Positions 18,868 through 31,305 of a DNA stretch of 36,038 bases are shown piece by piece. Location: the NCBI GenBank assembly GCA_001579985.1, contig LRSR01003535.1:1-36038 (forward strand), in the 5' to 3' direction. The DNA comes from Hypsibius dujardini (taxonomy: Eukaryota > Tardigrada > Eutardigrada > Parachela > Hypsibiidae). Position 1 is the first letter of the stretch; each line of letters opens with the position of its first letter. The position numbers were made by a program, and so were the translations under genes. A model generated the notes under the pieces. It did not search any database. It worked only from the letters and a program-made list of their open reading frames with translations, and was not told where the DNA came from.

Positions 18868-20665
18868 TCACGACAACAACAAAAAACTAGTTCTCCATTT
18901 ACAGTAAAAAAAATCTCCGCAATTGCTTCCTTCCCCCCAAACGCCAAACGTCTCCAAGGCTACTGAAATAAAAATGAACATCCCTTCTAAGTTTCGGTAT
19001 GTTCGATGCTTGCTCATCTCAGCCTCATGGGCTACTTGCCTGCGGAAGCAATCAATCCTCCATTGTTGGATGGTGCCATGATGTCTCAACCAGTGACGTC
19101 CTTCACCAAGGCCTTGCTCTGCATCCACGGGACCATGCTCCTGCCGTCCGTTCGTTTTCCATTTACTGTAACAGTCCAGGATGTTCACGGATGGAAGAAG
19201 GACAGAAGGATTGATCAGTGTTTGTTACGAAAAATTATTCAACGAGGAGTGGCGGCTATGGCGAACCGAGTTGAACTTGCAGGTGAATCCGTTGTGCATA
19301 TCCTCATCGATTTGCTTGCCTGATGTGTACTTGTGAGGAAGTCACCTAACATCTCAAACCGCAATGCAACGGTTACCCACAGCGCAACGTCGTCCCGTAA
19401 CTTGCCTAGACCGAAGATAAACAAGGCGTTAAAGCATGCTCTAGACTCCTTTGTCTCCACCGCTAATAATAGCGCTGTGTCTATGTCGGTAGCGGTAGTT
19501 TTAACTATCTCCACAACGCAGTCACTCAGTGAAGTGTCCCACCATTTCTGCGTTTTCGGTTGGTTGGCGTGGGTATGCCAGTCACTGCTTCCCATCGGCG
19601 TGTTGGTCCTGCTCTCGTGTCGTCCAGGTCCACACCTGGGAAGATCGGCTGCATGAAGTTATGAATAAAATGAACCGAGGCGAGAAACACCAAGTCAAAA
19701 GGTTCAACCGTTTCCCGAATGCCGAAACCTCCTCAGCTGATGAGAAGAGTCGCTTGTTGCTACACTCCGTCAGTCATGTTGGTGTTGGCGATGGTCGACA
19801 GAATTGTACGGATGACTGTGTCCAGTTCCGCCAGCTTATCCGGTTTTATCCAAGCCGGAGAGGTACGGAATGTGTAGAGAACTTTCGGGACCACCAGGTG
19901 TGAAAACAACATTGGTAAGCGGCCAGTGAGTGAGTAGACTGATGGCCACCGGTCTCTTGTCGATGGCAACTCAAATGTCCTATGCATTGAGTGGAGTGGT
20001 GCATCAAGCAGCTAGACTCCTCCGATGTGGAAAACTGCGAAGCTGGCTCGATCTGCTGCAGCAAAGCCGTTGCCGCCGTAAACAAAGACCCCACATTTCC
20101 CCTTGTTGAGCTACAGTACGGCTTCCGCCTTCATCACTGCATGCAGATTAGGTCCTCCATCACTATCTCCACCGTTCCGCTCACCGTGGCATCGTCCAGG
20201 TACCAGTTATTGAGAGGCAAGTGCATGGATTTAGGGAGATTCTGGGTCATCAAGCAGAAGAGCAGCGGGGCGAGCGAGTCGCCCTTTTGGACACCACACT
20301 CCGAGGAAAGCCAGACTTCGCCTAAAAACAGCTTGGAAGGGAAACAGCACATCTACCACACCAGGGGATAAAGGTGCGTCATGTGTAACTGGACAGTGTG
20401 CAGCAACTTGTACCTTCCGATGGTGTTAAACGCGTTATTGAAATTCTCCTTCAACAAAACGCGTGTTTTTCCGCCGGCTGACAATAATGCCCACGAAGCA
20501 TGAACAACGGTTTCCGCTCCTCCTCGTGTTCCGTTTCTGACTTGGGTAGGACGCATTAACGCTCCCATTGCCTCCCTGGCATGGCGGCCTAAAATTCGTC
20601 CCACCAATTGGCGGATGGTGGTGCCAAAGACGATCGGTCGAATACTGTCTGGCATGCTTTTGCAA
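18868..20665 (-). mobile_element. Non-LTR retrotransposon RT fragment (YLDD type), copy 1
   Basis: Read on the minus strand from 20,665: IRPIVFGTTIRQLVGRI, then GGAETVVHASW, LLKENFNNAFNTI (motif A region, Asp replaced), SSECGVQKGDSLAPLLFCL (motif B) and NNWYLDDATV (motif C, catalytic Asp pair kept). Further down come segments typical of this family's C-terminal region (KWWDTSLSD, LLLAVETKESRACFNALF, VALETFGVWG). The frame changes many times and has stops, so it is dead. The 5' end (ORF1, endonuclease) is missing. It belongs to the same family as the copy at 25.8-27.4 kb. Confidence 0.75.
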
Positions 20666-21343
20666 TAATTTTAACGCGGTTAATATATATTCGAGGAGAA
20701 CAATTATTCAATTTAGGGTTTAGTTTTACTTACTTACTTTTGTGCTGCTTTATTGACTTTCAACGGCCGATCAGACTGGCCCTTACAGGAAGAAGAAAAA
20801 AATTAGAAGGGCGGCTAGAATGCCAAGAAAGAGAAGGAAAAGGAGCGAGTTTTCGGTACACAAGTATCAGACAGAATACTGTTATCAGACTAGGCTAAAC
20901 AATCAAGCGCAATATGCTTCTTAGTCCATTCAAAATTGCTAAAACCAAGGCTGGAAATATAGGCGATGAATTTCTAAAGCGAACAAACAGTTTCGGGTGT
21001 GAGCACGCTGCAGCGATCGTTCCGAAGTGCCGATGCGACGTGAGCAAACGATGAGCTGATTACTTCCAAAGCTCTAGTTGTCGTCCACGATCCAGCTGGT
21101 TCCACTGTGAAGTATATCTGCGACATCGTTTATGCTATGTTTTTCCCAGTCCGTACCGATAACACTGCCACCACTGCTTTGCATACAATGATGTCGGTTC
21201 CTCCGGCATTTGTCCGGACCAAGCTTTGAAGGTTCCTTAAACAATACTGCGACATTTTCTCTTCCACAGAGGTTACCACTGTACTTCTCGCAAAAGTTGT
21301 TGGTAGTATCTCAAATTGGGGTCGTGGTTCGTCCGGTGACTAC
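20666..21343. other. Spacer between two retrotransposon fragments
   Basis: No gene recognised. The part next to 21,344 may be decayed 3' sequence of the Jockey/CR1-like element, but nothing specific can be shown. Confidence 0.35.
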
Positions 21344-22646
21344 TCAGGCGAATGGTCTTAAGGAAGAACCAAGGACGTCTTCCAGCTTTTTCTGCGAAAT
21401 TTTTGAAGAGGGGCTCCAGACTGTTGAGCAGTACTCAAGAACAGGCAAAGCTAAACTTTTTAAGATGAGCTGTTTCAATGCACCAAACTCTTTTGGAAAA
21501 AAGGCATTGATGCAGTGGCCCCTTTTTCTGGTTTTTGTGCAGATTTCATCAATATGGGTCGTCCATTTCAGTCTGCTGGAGAAAGTGACACCAAGACTAT
21601 TAGCATCTGAAACTGGATGAATGCACCGTCGACGGTTTAAGAACGGGCTCCCGAGATCTGTGCCTTCTGTTGCTTCAGCGATATGCGAAGATGCTGCGAT
21701 TTTGTTGGATTTATGTCCAGTCCCGTTGGTTGGGTCCACCCGAACAGACGGTCGAGGTCGTCTTGCAACCTTGCACAATCAGCTGCACTGCTGATTTCTA
21801 GGGAGAGAACGACATCATCAACAAATTGGAAGATCTTTGCGCCAACCACATTGCACAGTGCGATGACGCATAAAAGGAAGAGAATAGGGCCGAGAACCGA
21901 GCCTTGAGGGACTCTTGACCTTACTGTGGTTTCGTCAGACATGTGCCCATTTATAACAACCCTTCGTCTGCGATTGCGAAGGTAGTCATTGACGAGCGCG
22001 AAGAGCTCACCATCAATCCCGTGCGAAGCCATATTGCGAAGTACCAAGTCGTGCGAGACACGGTCAAATGCTTTCTTTCAGTCCAAGAAACTGGCGTCTC
22101 CTTCTTTTTTTCGGTCAAGGGTATTAGCCCAGTCGTATGAGATCTGAAGCAGCTAGGCTTCCGTTGAACGGCCAGACCTGAAACCGAACTGGCAGGATGC
22201 GAGAAGATTATTTTGCTCAAAGTAATCAAACATGTGATTGACCAAGAGCTTTTCAAATAGTTTGGAGAGTGGTGGGAATAGAAAGATTGGGCGAAAGGTA
22301 GAACTACCCTTTTTTGTTACGGGAACAACGTCTGCGAGCTGCCATGCAGTGGGATATTTTCCAGTCTGCAGAACTAAGTCAAAGAAGCGTGACAGGGGAT
22401 ATGCGAATGCGGTACCACCTAGCTTCAAGATTTGATTCGTGATTCGTGATGAACCTGCAGCTTTTCCCACAATTAGTCGGTGCAAAACTTTGCGAACTTG
22501 GTTGCACGTGATGCGAATTTCTAGGCATCTCGAAGTCGATGCGACCGACTTATATACCGGCGGAGTGTCTGTTGTTTTCTTACAATGGCTTGGGCAGGCT
22601 GCAAATCGATCGGTAAAGAACCTGTTGATGTACTGGGCCTTCTCAC
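21344..22646 (-). mobile_element. Jockey/CR1-like non-LTR retrotransposon RT, 5'-truncated
   Basis: The minus strand encodes GKAAGSSRITNQILKLGG, RPIFLFPPLSKLFEKLL, CQFGFRSGRST, then (after a frameshift near 22,150) an FDRVSHD-type motif A in a third frame. Next come VPQGSVLGPILFLL (motif B), FQFVDDVVLS (motif C, FVDD) and LDINPTKSQHL. The C-terminal LGVTFSSRLKWTTHIDEI and PVLEYCSTVWSP are classic for Jockey/CR1 elements. At least two frameshifts break the ORF. The endonuclease domain is absent. Confidence 0.82.
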
Positions 22647-22700
22647 GTCCATCCCTGTGAGAAGGCCTAGTACATCAACAGGTACTTTACCGATCAATTT
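22603..22700. repeat. 44-bp foldback (inverted repeat, 10-bp loop)
   Basis: The arms 22,603-22,646 and 22,657-22,700 are reverse complements with three mismatches, around the loop GTCCATCCCT. The left arm is the 5' side of the retrotransposon coding region, and the right arm is the same sequence inverted. Confidence 0.9.
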
Positions 22701-22937
22701 GATTTGAATATGACGTTTGACATTTGATGCCATCCCTATCTGACATGGTAATAAATGGATCAGCTTTTATACATTACCACTTTGAAAGACGTTTCACTGC
22801 ATTTCGATGCATTTCATTCCTCTGAAATTAGCAATTACAAGAAACTTAGAGACTATTAAAACAACTGCATTTAAACAATTCTAGAAGTAAGAGATAATAC
22901 AGGTATATGGCATTAAAAATCGTGTACTGAATAAAGT

Positions 22938-23060
22938 CGGCAAAGATGGCATAAGGGCATAAACGGCATAAACGGCATAATCGGCATACCCGGCACAAAC
23001 GGCATAACCGGCATACCCAGTATAATCGGCAATCCCGGCATACCTGGCGTAAACGGCATA
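22938..23060. repeat. GGCATA-type minisatellite
   Basis: A degenerate tandem array of a 9-bp unit near CGGCATAAA/CGGCATACC, about 13 units. No coding sense. Confidence 0.8.
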
Positions 23061-25800
23061 TTCGAATGCAAACCGCCGCGGGCTGGCTTTTAGTTTTATT
23101 TTTGTTACTTTTTTTACAGTTTCCGCTTTCTGTTTTCTATTTATATTGTTCTGTTTTCAAACTTATTTTCCACTTTTATCCACTTTTAAACATATATCCA
23201 TAATCCATAAATTTATCCACTTTTTATTTTCCACTTTTGCCCCTTTTTAGTTCTTCATTTTCCTGTCTATAGGTGAAGACCGCAAGAATAGTTTAAATTG
23301 GCCCCGCTTCACATTGTCTTATTTTGGCTTCAGTCTGATTGTAAGACTCTTGCAGTGACAGGTTAAACTTTCCCAGAATAAAGAAACACCTTTAAAGCGG
23401 ACGGACGGGCGAGCAAATAATTTGAACCACAGAAAACGGCCTGACGAGTGATTGGATAGACAGACATAAGAACTGGCGGGCGGACGGACGGTAAGACGAG
23501 TGTCGAGTGGACAGACAAACCGAGGTACGGAAGAATATTTCAAACGGCAGAAGAACTGACGACGGGGGGAGATCAATGGACTGGCGGATGGGCCGACGAG
23601 GGAACGGACAGATGACGGACAGAGGCTTTTGTGGGGACATGAATTTGGAAAATTTGAAATGGTGAGCCGTACAAAACAGTCGACTGTAAACAAGTTAGGC
23701 TGGAATCATTCCGGAATCATTCTGTAAGGTGTCTGTATCTACCCTCAAAACGACAGGTCAGTTGCATAGAGTAGACGTCAAATCGGAATCGGACGATCAA
23801 AAAGCCAGTCCGTCAAATGATCTGTTTCTCCGGGGGATTTACGGTTGACTGGAAGGTTGATCATCAATTTTCAGGAAATTTGCCATCCTTTTTACCAGCT
23901 TGCAAAAGCATGAGCTTACTAACTGGCAGTAAATTTGTTGTTATTATAGACAAATATCAATAAGCTCGCAAAAATTCATGCATTTTGAAGTCCGAAATAA
24001 GATGTGTGACCGTTTTTACGCCGTTGTGCGGGCCCGCAGTCCGCATTTCGAAACCTCGAATTCGCACTGGGGTATTGTCGTCCGATAGCTGTTGTTTTCA
24101 ACAAGGTAGATGTTGTGATTTTGCCACCAGTAGCTCAATCTTGGGTATCGGTTGTCCGTGGCATTTCGATACTCTTTCGATGTTCTTCACAGTATAGTAC
24201 ATCATTTGCTGGCTCGGTATCGCAAGCGGGATGTCGATTTATTTTATGCATGTCCATGAATCTTTAAAAAGTATATTGTTGAGGTTTTGACATTTCGCAT
24301 ACCAATGGCTTTTTCTAGCTATTCTCAATTATGATTGTCATTTTGCTTTTTCTACCTGGTGCGAACTTCAAACAGTGCTCGCACACGTGCATTCCATCTG
24401 AGTTCTGTTTTCATTTTTTAACTATAACACTCAATCCTCCTTTAATTTTTTTTGGCTCAATCGAATTAGTGGAAAATGAATTGTTTTGGGTTTTGTAAAA
24501 TTTGGTTACGTTAGCCGTTGTCCTAAAAATGACAAAATTTATTGGAGACTCATTCCAAAACGTTTTCCCCCACACTTTGAAATAAAATGCGATCGATATC
24601 AATCGATTCAGAATATTGTTTTGGGTCAGAAACGGGAAAATTCACTTCAAACTGAGCGCTTTGGGCAAACGACCAATCAGAGCGCTGAAACCTAACCCCT
24701 GGCCTCCAATTCGGATTTCGGCTAATGCCAATAGATTCAAATTAATGTTAAAAAACAGAAATAATCAATTATTTTCAAATCTGAATTCGCTCACTAAAGT
24801 TGGACATAACCGAAAGGCCATCGCAACGTTTTTCGCTGCGCACTGCGTTCTTTCTCCAGTCGCTAATAATGTTTATCTTTAAAGCTGCCCTTCCGTGGAT
24901 TTTGGTATGGGAAAGACGGTTGCGGGTTTTGGTTCACAGACCGGTCATGAAATTCCAGACTCCATCAATGGCTGCTGCATGGATAAAAGTCCTAAGAGAA
25001 AAAACAGCCAGTTAACTCAGCTCCGGGTGATCAAACTGAACATATGACTAAAATTTCACAGGATATTCCGTTTTCGTTGGGTACCCTCGTTTCAAGGCTC
25101 TACCTGATCGCAGTTTTTCAAAAGAAAAGGGAAGAGACTTCCTGATTCAGCATCAAACAAGCAAACAAATATTAAAAAACGTTCGGTTTATCTCACGCAG
25201 AGTTTACGACATTGTGCAATATGATGCTATCCTTTTCTAAGCTAGCTTGGGCTTTCACCGTGAGAACAATAATGTTGAGCATCGATTCGATATTCACCCA
25301 AAGTATATCACTTTGCACCACCCCCAGAATCCGTTCAGCGGGTTTGTCCGTAGCTGGAAGAAGATCCAGTGTCTATTAAGGTAAAAAAAATTGTTGCACC
25401 TGGCTGCTAACAACAAAAAAATGAAGATTGGACTGGCAACCACTACTGAATTGGGAAAGTTTTGGGATTTGACATCAAGTTTGGTCTGAGTATTTTTTCA
25501 AAAATACCAGTTTATATATAATAATTTTACAAAGGGCTCTCGTACGTGCAATCATGTTAACGGTTTCAGGAAAAAAGGTGGGAAAAAAAATTTCACCAGT
25601 CACTATGTGCTACTGGGCGTAATTAATGGAATGAATTTTTGCTGATATTTTAAAAATTTCAAAAAAAACGAGACCGTTCGGCCGTTTTCCGTTTGTTCGA
25701 TCCAGGCCCTGTGGTTCCAGGGTGGATTAGATACCGGCTGACACCAGTGCCCGCTTGAAGATGTCATTGAGGGTGTTATGGCGACTCCCTCTTCCGGCGC
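23061..25800. other. Gene-free stretch with low-complexity GACGG tract
   Basis: About 23,395-23,610 is purine-rich with recurring GGACGGACGG/GACGAG words. The proline/serine/arginine-rich minus-strand ORFs there are artefacts of that composition. The rest is AT-rich with no recognised gene, RNA or element. Confidence 0.45.
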
Positions 25801-25812
25801 TTCTCTTGCAAC

Positions 25813-27354
25813 TCAAACCATGTCATCAAGTAAATTACCTGCCGGCGAGATCGGGAGGGCATGAATCCACGCTTCTGCTTCCTTGCAGTTTAAGGCGCGC
25901 AGTTGGGCCTTGTTTCTGGCCGTCGTCTTAGTTGTCATTTCCCGGACAGTGTGTTCTACCGCCGGCAAGTCCCATGCTCTTTGGGATTTGGGTGCTGCTG
26001 GGATGTCTTGTCCGGTGATGGTCAGCCAGTCTCGTGTGGACACCTCCAGAATGTCTTCAAAGTCGGCGAGGGGCGTAATGATGGCAATGAGATACTTGGA
26101 CGAGTGAATCGATGCCAAAAAGGCAGGGAGTGGTAATTCGCTCGTCGTCCGGATCCCAAGACCACTGTTGCGGACCGGCAGGCTCGCCTGTTTCCACACG
26201 GCGGGTGTCATGGCGGTATTACTGATAGCTTCCACACTCCTCCGTTACACCTCGTCGAATTCCCTCAGCTTGTCCGGACGGCTCCACACTGGCGCACACT
26301 GCAAAATGTACGTTACTTTTGGCGCAGCGAAGCAATTCCGGAGGATGAAAAACCCTTGGTGAGCTGGCAGAATCCCTAGCCGACTGGCCAGAAGACGCAG
26401 CGTCGCCGTCTTTGCATCCATAGTCGACGGGATCCCCTCCGGTGGTAGTCGCGCGCCCAGTAGCGGCAGCTCCTCCTTCGTAGGAAACTTGATGGCAGAG
26501 TGGAATCGGCGAATAGTGGTTGTGGCATTTTCCCGGCTTGCTGAATCACCTGCAAAAACAAAGCCTCACATTTTGACAAGTTGAGCTCCAACCCAAACTG
26601 TCTGCCCAAATCCACCACGCGAAAAAAGTCTTCCACTACCACGTCCACGATGTCCCCGATAGCGCAGTCGTCCAAATATCACGCGTTCAGGCGCGAACGC
26701 ATGGCGTTGACGGGTAACGAGGCAAAAAAGCAATGGGCCAGTGGCTTGTTATACGCCAGACTCCGACTTAGGCACAAAGTCGCCGAAGAACAGCTCTGAC
26801 GAGTGGCGGTACATCTGCCAGACCAGGGCGTAGTAATCCGGCAGATCGGCACGAAGAGCCTGCAGTAGTTTTGTCCGGTCGATAGTGTTGAATGCGTTCT
26901 TGAAGTCCAGCTTCAACAGGACTTTAGCTTTTCCCTCCTCCGACAGAAAAGACCGTGTCGCGTGTACCACGGCTTCCGCATTGCCTGGCGTGCCGTACCC
27001 CAGCTGTTGTGGTCGAACCAAGTCACCCATGGTTTACATGACGCGACAACTGACAATCTTCCCGAGCAGCCGACGCAATGTGTTGCCGCATGCAATAGAC
27101 CGGATTCCACCGTTCTTTTTGTTGAGGGCAGTCAGTGCACCACCACAAAGAAACGGGCAATTGTTGGCTGGAACTTTCCCCTGGAGCACGACGGTGAAGA
27201 TTTCCGCCAACCGATCAATCAACCGCTCGCCAACGTCTCCCACTCTGCAACTAACCAGATCCTTGAGGTGTTGAGGAAGTAGGCCGTCCAAACCGCCCGC
27301 CAAGGTTAATTTCATACTAGACGCCCAACCCGCGGACATTGACTGCAAATTCAC
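25813..27354 (-). mobile_element. Non-LTR retrotransposon RT fragment (YLDD family), copy 2
   Basis: From 27,354 on the minus strand: LAGGLDGLLPQHLKDLV and GGIRSIACGNTLRRLLGKI. Then come GNAEAVVHATRSFL and VLLKLDFKNAFNTIDR (motif A, Asp kept), and after a break a motif-B remnant (TGPLLFCLV). Downstream lie SGLGIRTTSELPLPAFLAS and [20 protein letters not shown], which match the C-terminal region of copy 1. Motif C is not intact here. Frameshifts and stops occur throughout. Same orientation and family as copy 1, but diverged, so these are separate insertions. Confidence 0.78.
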
Positions 27355-29455
27355 GTCGAAGGTATGGCGAATTCAGTGACATGCTGTTCAGTTTAGCCTT
27401 AGAAAACACGACTGTGATAATAACGAACTGTCAGAAGCCCAACTGCACATAAAAACGTTGAAGAACGACAAGTCGATAGACCTTAATTCGTCGAGATACT
27501 TTCACCATCAGAAGTGGCAGTGGATGCGGCAAGGCGACAGTTACTCCTAGTTTAAGTGCAAAAAATTCGACGCGACGGCGAAAGAGCCATATTGCCAATA
27601 CCTTGATTCCCACAAGCGACGAACCGAATGAAACATGAGGTTTGACTCCCAAAGCGCCACAGCTGAGGCAGACACAACGATGTTGTACGCGACTATCGTA
27701 CCAGAAGGGAAATGATCTCAACCATCCCTGAAAGCTCAAGTGCCTCGGATGCGATACTTGCGAAAGTACCACAACCGATGACAAAACGCGCGCCAAAAAA
27801 AGAAGACCAGAACGAGCAAAAAGAAGTGAATCTGGTCTGAATAGGAGGAGACGAGGCGCGGAGATGACGAGGAACAATTACGGATTCGATTAGCAGAGAA
27901 GGAGCGTCGTCAAAACTCAATGCTACTGGAACAACGTCGCCGTTCGAACGCATTTCGAGCGACTTCGAGCGGCAAATAGTTTGCGAAACTCGAAAAACCA
28001 ACAACGAATGGACAAACCAATTCAGATCTTCCTTGTACATTTGTTAGCCTTCTTCGAAATCACGGTAGATTGAACGGCTGAAGGATCAACAACTTTCGCG
28101 AGAACATGGTGAACATGTTCTTACGAAAACGGTAGCGCAAGCGGTGGCCGAATGAAACGACGTCCCCGGAGGACCTTGAAGATACGATATCGAAAGCGAG
28201 ACTAATACGGCTCCTGACATTGCAGGAGGTGTTTGCTAGACGGAAAAAAAAGAATTTATCATTCGAGACAGCATCTGTTAACCGTTTCTACTCAATATTT
28301 ATTCACCAAAACATCCGCATCTTACCCAATATTACGCGCCAATGATCAGAACCACGTTAGCACGCCAGAGCCTTGGAGAACTAATCGACTAACCCAGAAG
28401 GACCACAAAAATTGTCAGTCATTACCCTGCGATGGAGCCCTTACCATCAAGAGTTGGAAGACAGTCAGTTACAGAGATCAGAAAATGTTCTTTCGCACTT
28501 AGTTTATGACCTCCATCCACCGCACATCTGTCGAATCGCGAGCCGCATTTATTAACCTGGTGGGCCCGGTAGACAGCGCGACGTTTTAGATGATCATACA
28601 TTATCAGACTCCCACGCGTCGCCCTCGCAAAATCCCGACGCCAAAGAAAAAGATGTAGCAAGCAACCATGCGCGGTCGGTGTTTTTTCCGATGGGGAAGG
28701 GGGGGGAAGGGGGTAATTGTCAAGCCACGCCCAGCAATTCCTCATATCCAATCATTACAACTACTTGAAGCACTAGTGCCTTACTTGTTCAGTCTACCGA
28801 ATTGATTAACCCTGTTTTGCTGCGACAGCTAATAATTTGTATGTAATTGTGATGTGTGTGCTATTTATTATCTTTTCTGTAGTTTACACTTTACTATATA
28901 TTCACGTTTTATTAGTTTTAGGCTTTCATGTTCCTTTCAGTTTATTTATCTATCCATCTTTACTTTCAGTCTAATAAACTTGTAAACTACCCAACTTCCG
29001 GTTGGTAGATCTAACAGGCGCACCTACATTTCCTAATTTTTTTTCGCACACAGCATAATGGGGTATGTCAAGATTCCGGTCAAGGATTCATTCTTGGCCT
29101 ATGCATTTTGCGATAGGGGCAAAAGGGTAAGACAGCTTGGTAGATTTTCTGTAGATTAAAAAAATTCTCTTTTCTCCATCAACAACTTTAACAATTCGTT
29201 TCGACCGTTGCGGTCTGTTCCATACCCCCAAAAACTGTCAAATGGAGAATTTTTATTTAATATTTAGGTACCGGTATAAATGAGTTTATCCTTAAACTGT
29301 TAATTTTGATAATATTTCTGCAAAATGCCTTCTTTCTTATTATCTATTTTTATGATTTCCCAGTCTGACCTATCTCGTCATAAGATTGAATATCGTCTGT
29401 GTAGCCGTTTTGGCTAATTCTTTTTCATTCATTTCAATTTTTTTCAAACTCGTGC
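27355..29455. other. Stretch without a supported gene
   Basis: A plus-strand segment near 27,860-27,970 reads as an Arg/Glu/Gln-rich helix (RLAEKERRQ and similar) broken by stops on both sides. It may be a coding relic of another element, but no family can be assigned. The rest is AT-rich with short random ORFs and a G-run near 28,690-28,710. Confidence 0.35.
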
Positions 29456-29459
29456 TGTA

Positions 29460-31305
29460 TGAATAGGACTTGGGAAATAAAGTAATTAATTCTGTAATAA
29501 ATTACTCAGGCTGCAGCTGAGAATCCCAATCACCGAGGCTGTCCCCAGCATCAGGTTCCTATTGTCCGGGCCCAGCTAAAAAATTGCTCAGTCTGTATCG
29601 TAATACAGCGTCCTCTCAACACGCTTGCGGAGTAATGAGAGGAGACGAAGGCATGCATGTGTAGTCGCCAACGTCGCAATTGCTAGATTGCTAGTTGGAT
29701 TGCCTTCACTGTAGTCATTGACAGATGAATGAATGTATGAATGTAACTACGTAGATATCACCGTTTTTTTTATTAACTGAATTAAGTAAGTCATTGAATA
29801 GAATAAATTGAGTAGTAATGAAATTATCTCTGGTGCCGAAACGCCCCCAGAAGCAATTCAGCTTGAGTTTAGAACACGACCTTCGTCCGGGGTAGTCCTC
29901 AATACGGTTTTCGATCCAGAGACCTTCCTTTTCCAATAATGTTTCCAGTAATTTTCATTTCTAACCTCATCGACACATCAGGACAGCCATCCGAAAGCCT
30001 TTTTTTCCCAAAAAAATGTATCAATAGTCTGCAAACAACCCCTTGCGAGTTGTGGATTAGTGACATACCTGATTTCCACCAGCATTTTGTATCCCTCCCG
30101 GACAGAATAGTGAAGTTCAGCGGTGCAGAAGCTTCCATGCAACAGCCGTTGTGAATCTGAGTGTATCACCACCCCATCAATTCTTCTACGGCGCACTGGT
30201 AACATAGCGGAAAGACTAGTTTGCCATTAATCGTCATGGGTAATACTGGAAGATAATTTTGATAAGGCGCTAAAACTGAACACTTGATAAATCCTTTGTA
30301 CTGTATTATTTCCTTGAAATACAATAAGTTTATTTCTGGGTGCCCTACCACCATGTCATCATATTTACAAAAACTAGGGTACAATGACTGGATATCTAAG
30401 TGACGGACTTCATCGTTGGGTTCACACCTAAAATATAGGGTAGAAGCGTTGACCCGCCCCCACGAAAAGTGTTTTTCGGTTGAAGGGGTTTTTGCAAATG
30501 TTATGAATCAATGAATGCTTTCACATAAGAGTTTTTCTTTTTCTTTCGTGCCCAATCACATGAATATTTAATCGTTACATTGTAACCACATCTTTCGAAG
30601 TATTCTCGTAGTTTCCTCAAATGCTTCGGACATAAAGATCTAACAAAAAGAGAAACGGTCATATGGAAGGGTGCATAGTGGATGTCCGTAAACTACACAT
30701 CCATTATATTCCGCCGCCTCGTTAATGTTTGAATCAAATTTGTCACAAAAAATAGAATTTACTTGTTTTCCTTTTCCATTCCGTCCGTGGAACAACTTTG
30801 CTCCGCGGCTGTTACGGTACTCAAATATTCCGTGGCTTCTATGCTGGTTTTTCGATTAAGGTGATATCCACTAGCGAATATAATTGCGATTACTACAAGT
30901 AATGGAGAAACCTCGGCAGCTTGATGCGATAGTAATGCCTTGTATTGACAAATTTTGGTGAATTTCAAAACTCTTCACGACCTTTTGAACAAGAAAGCCG
31001 GAGCACCCGTACGTCATTGGAACAATATCTAACTCCTCCCTGAAAATGAGAATGATTTTTTCTTGCGCATGCCATGTAAGGAATTCTTCGCGTTTAATAA
31101 CTGGCCATTTTTCATTCATAAATTGGTTATTATCTAGAAACAGGAAAAAAAGTTCAAAATGTTCTTGTCTGTTGCACCTATGAACGAGAGAAGGGTCTAG
31201 ACGTACTGTACGCTTAAGACTAGCCAAATTTCCACTCATGAAATTTGAGAGGTTTCTGAAATCTATATTAAGTTTGGTATAAACTGGATCCAAAATTTTT
31301 GTTCA
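29460..31305 (-). pseudogene. PolB: Second Polinton-type PolB pseudogene, different lineage
   Basis: Read on the minus strand from about 31,300: NLSNFMSGNLASL, FLTWHAQEK, FREELD (Exo III area, degraded) and GITIASSC; then GYHLNRKTSIEATEYL, EYNGC and GYNVTIKYSCDW; then a FFGGRTNA-like block broken by a frameshift in a G run. Motif A follows, DIQSLYP at 30,376-30,396, then GHPEI, YKGFIKCSVLAPYQNYLPVL, FPLC, FCTAELHYSVREGYKML, PGRRSCSKLKLNCFWGRFG (motif B, 29,835-29,870, Cys for Ser) and motif C YDTD at 29,591-29,602, then LGD and an FxxxxPKSYSY tail. The order and spacing are those of Polinton PolB. At least six frame changes and several stops break it. No introns are needed, unlike the polymerase at 1.6-5.6 kb. 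It is truncated upstream of the Exo II-III region. Confidence 0.8.

Noticed and set aside
23319-23693. Minus-strand Ser/Pro/Arg-rich ORFs
   Set aside because: They arise from a low-complexity GACGG tract; no domain and no codon structure.
27693-28040. Minus-strand ORFs around 27.4-28.0 kb
   Set aside because: No motif or family recognised, and an equally weak Arg-rich reading exists on the other strand.
30759-31293. Possible viral envelope glycoprotein with a transmembrane segment
   Set aside because: A hydrophobic stretch suggested it at first, but the surrounding segments (FLTWHAQEK, GITIASSC, EYNGC, then DIQSLYP) place it inside a PolB gene. The hydrophobic run is an out-of-frame stretch.
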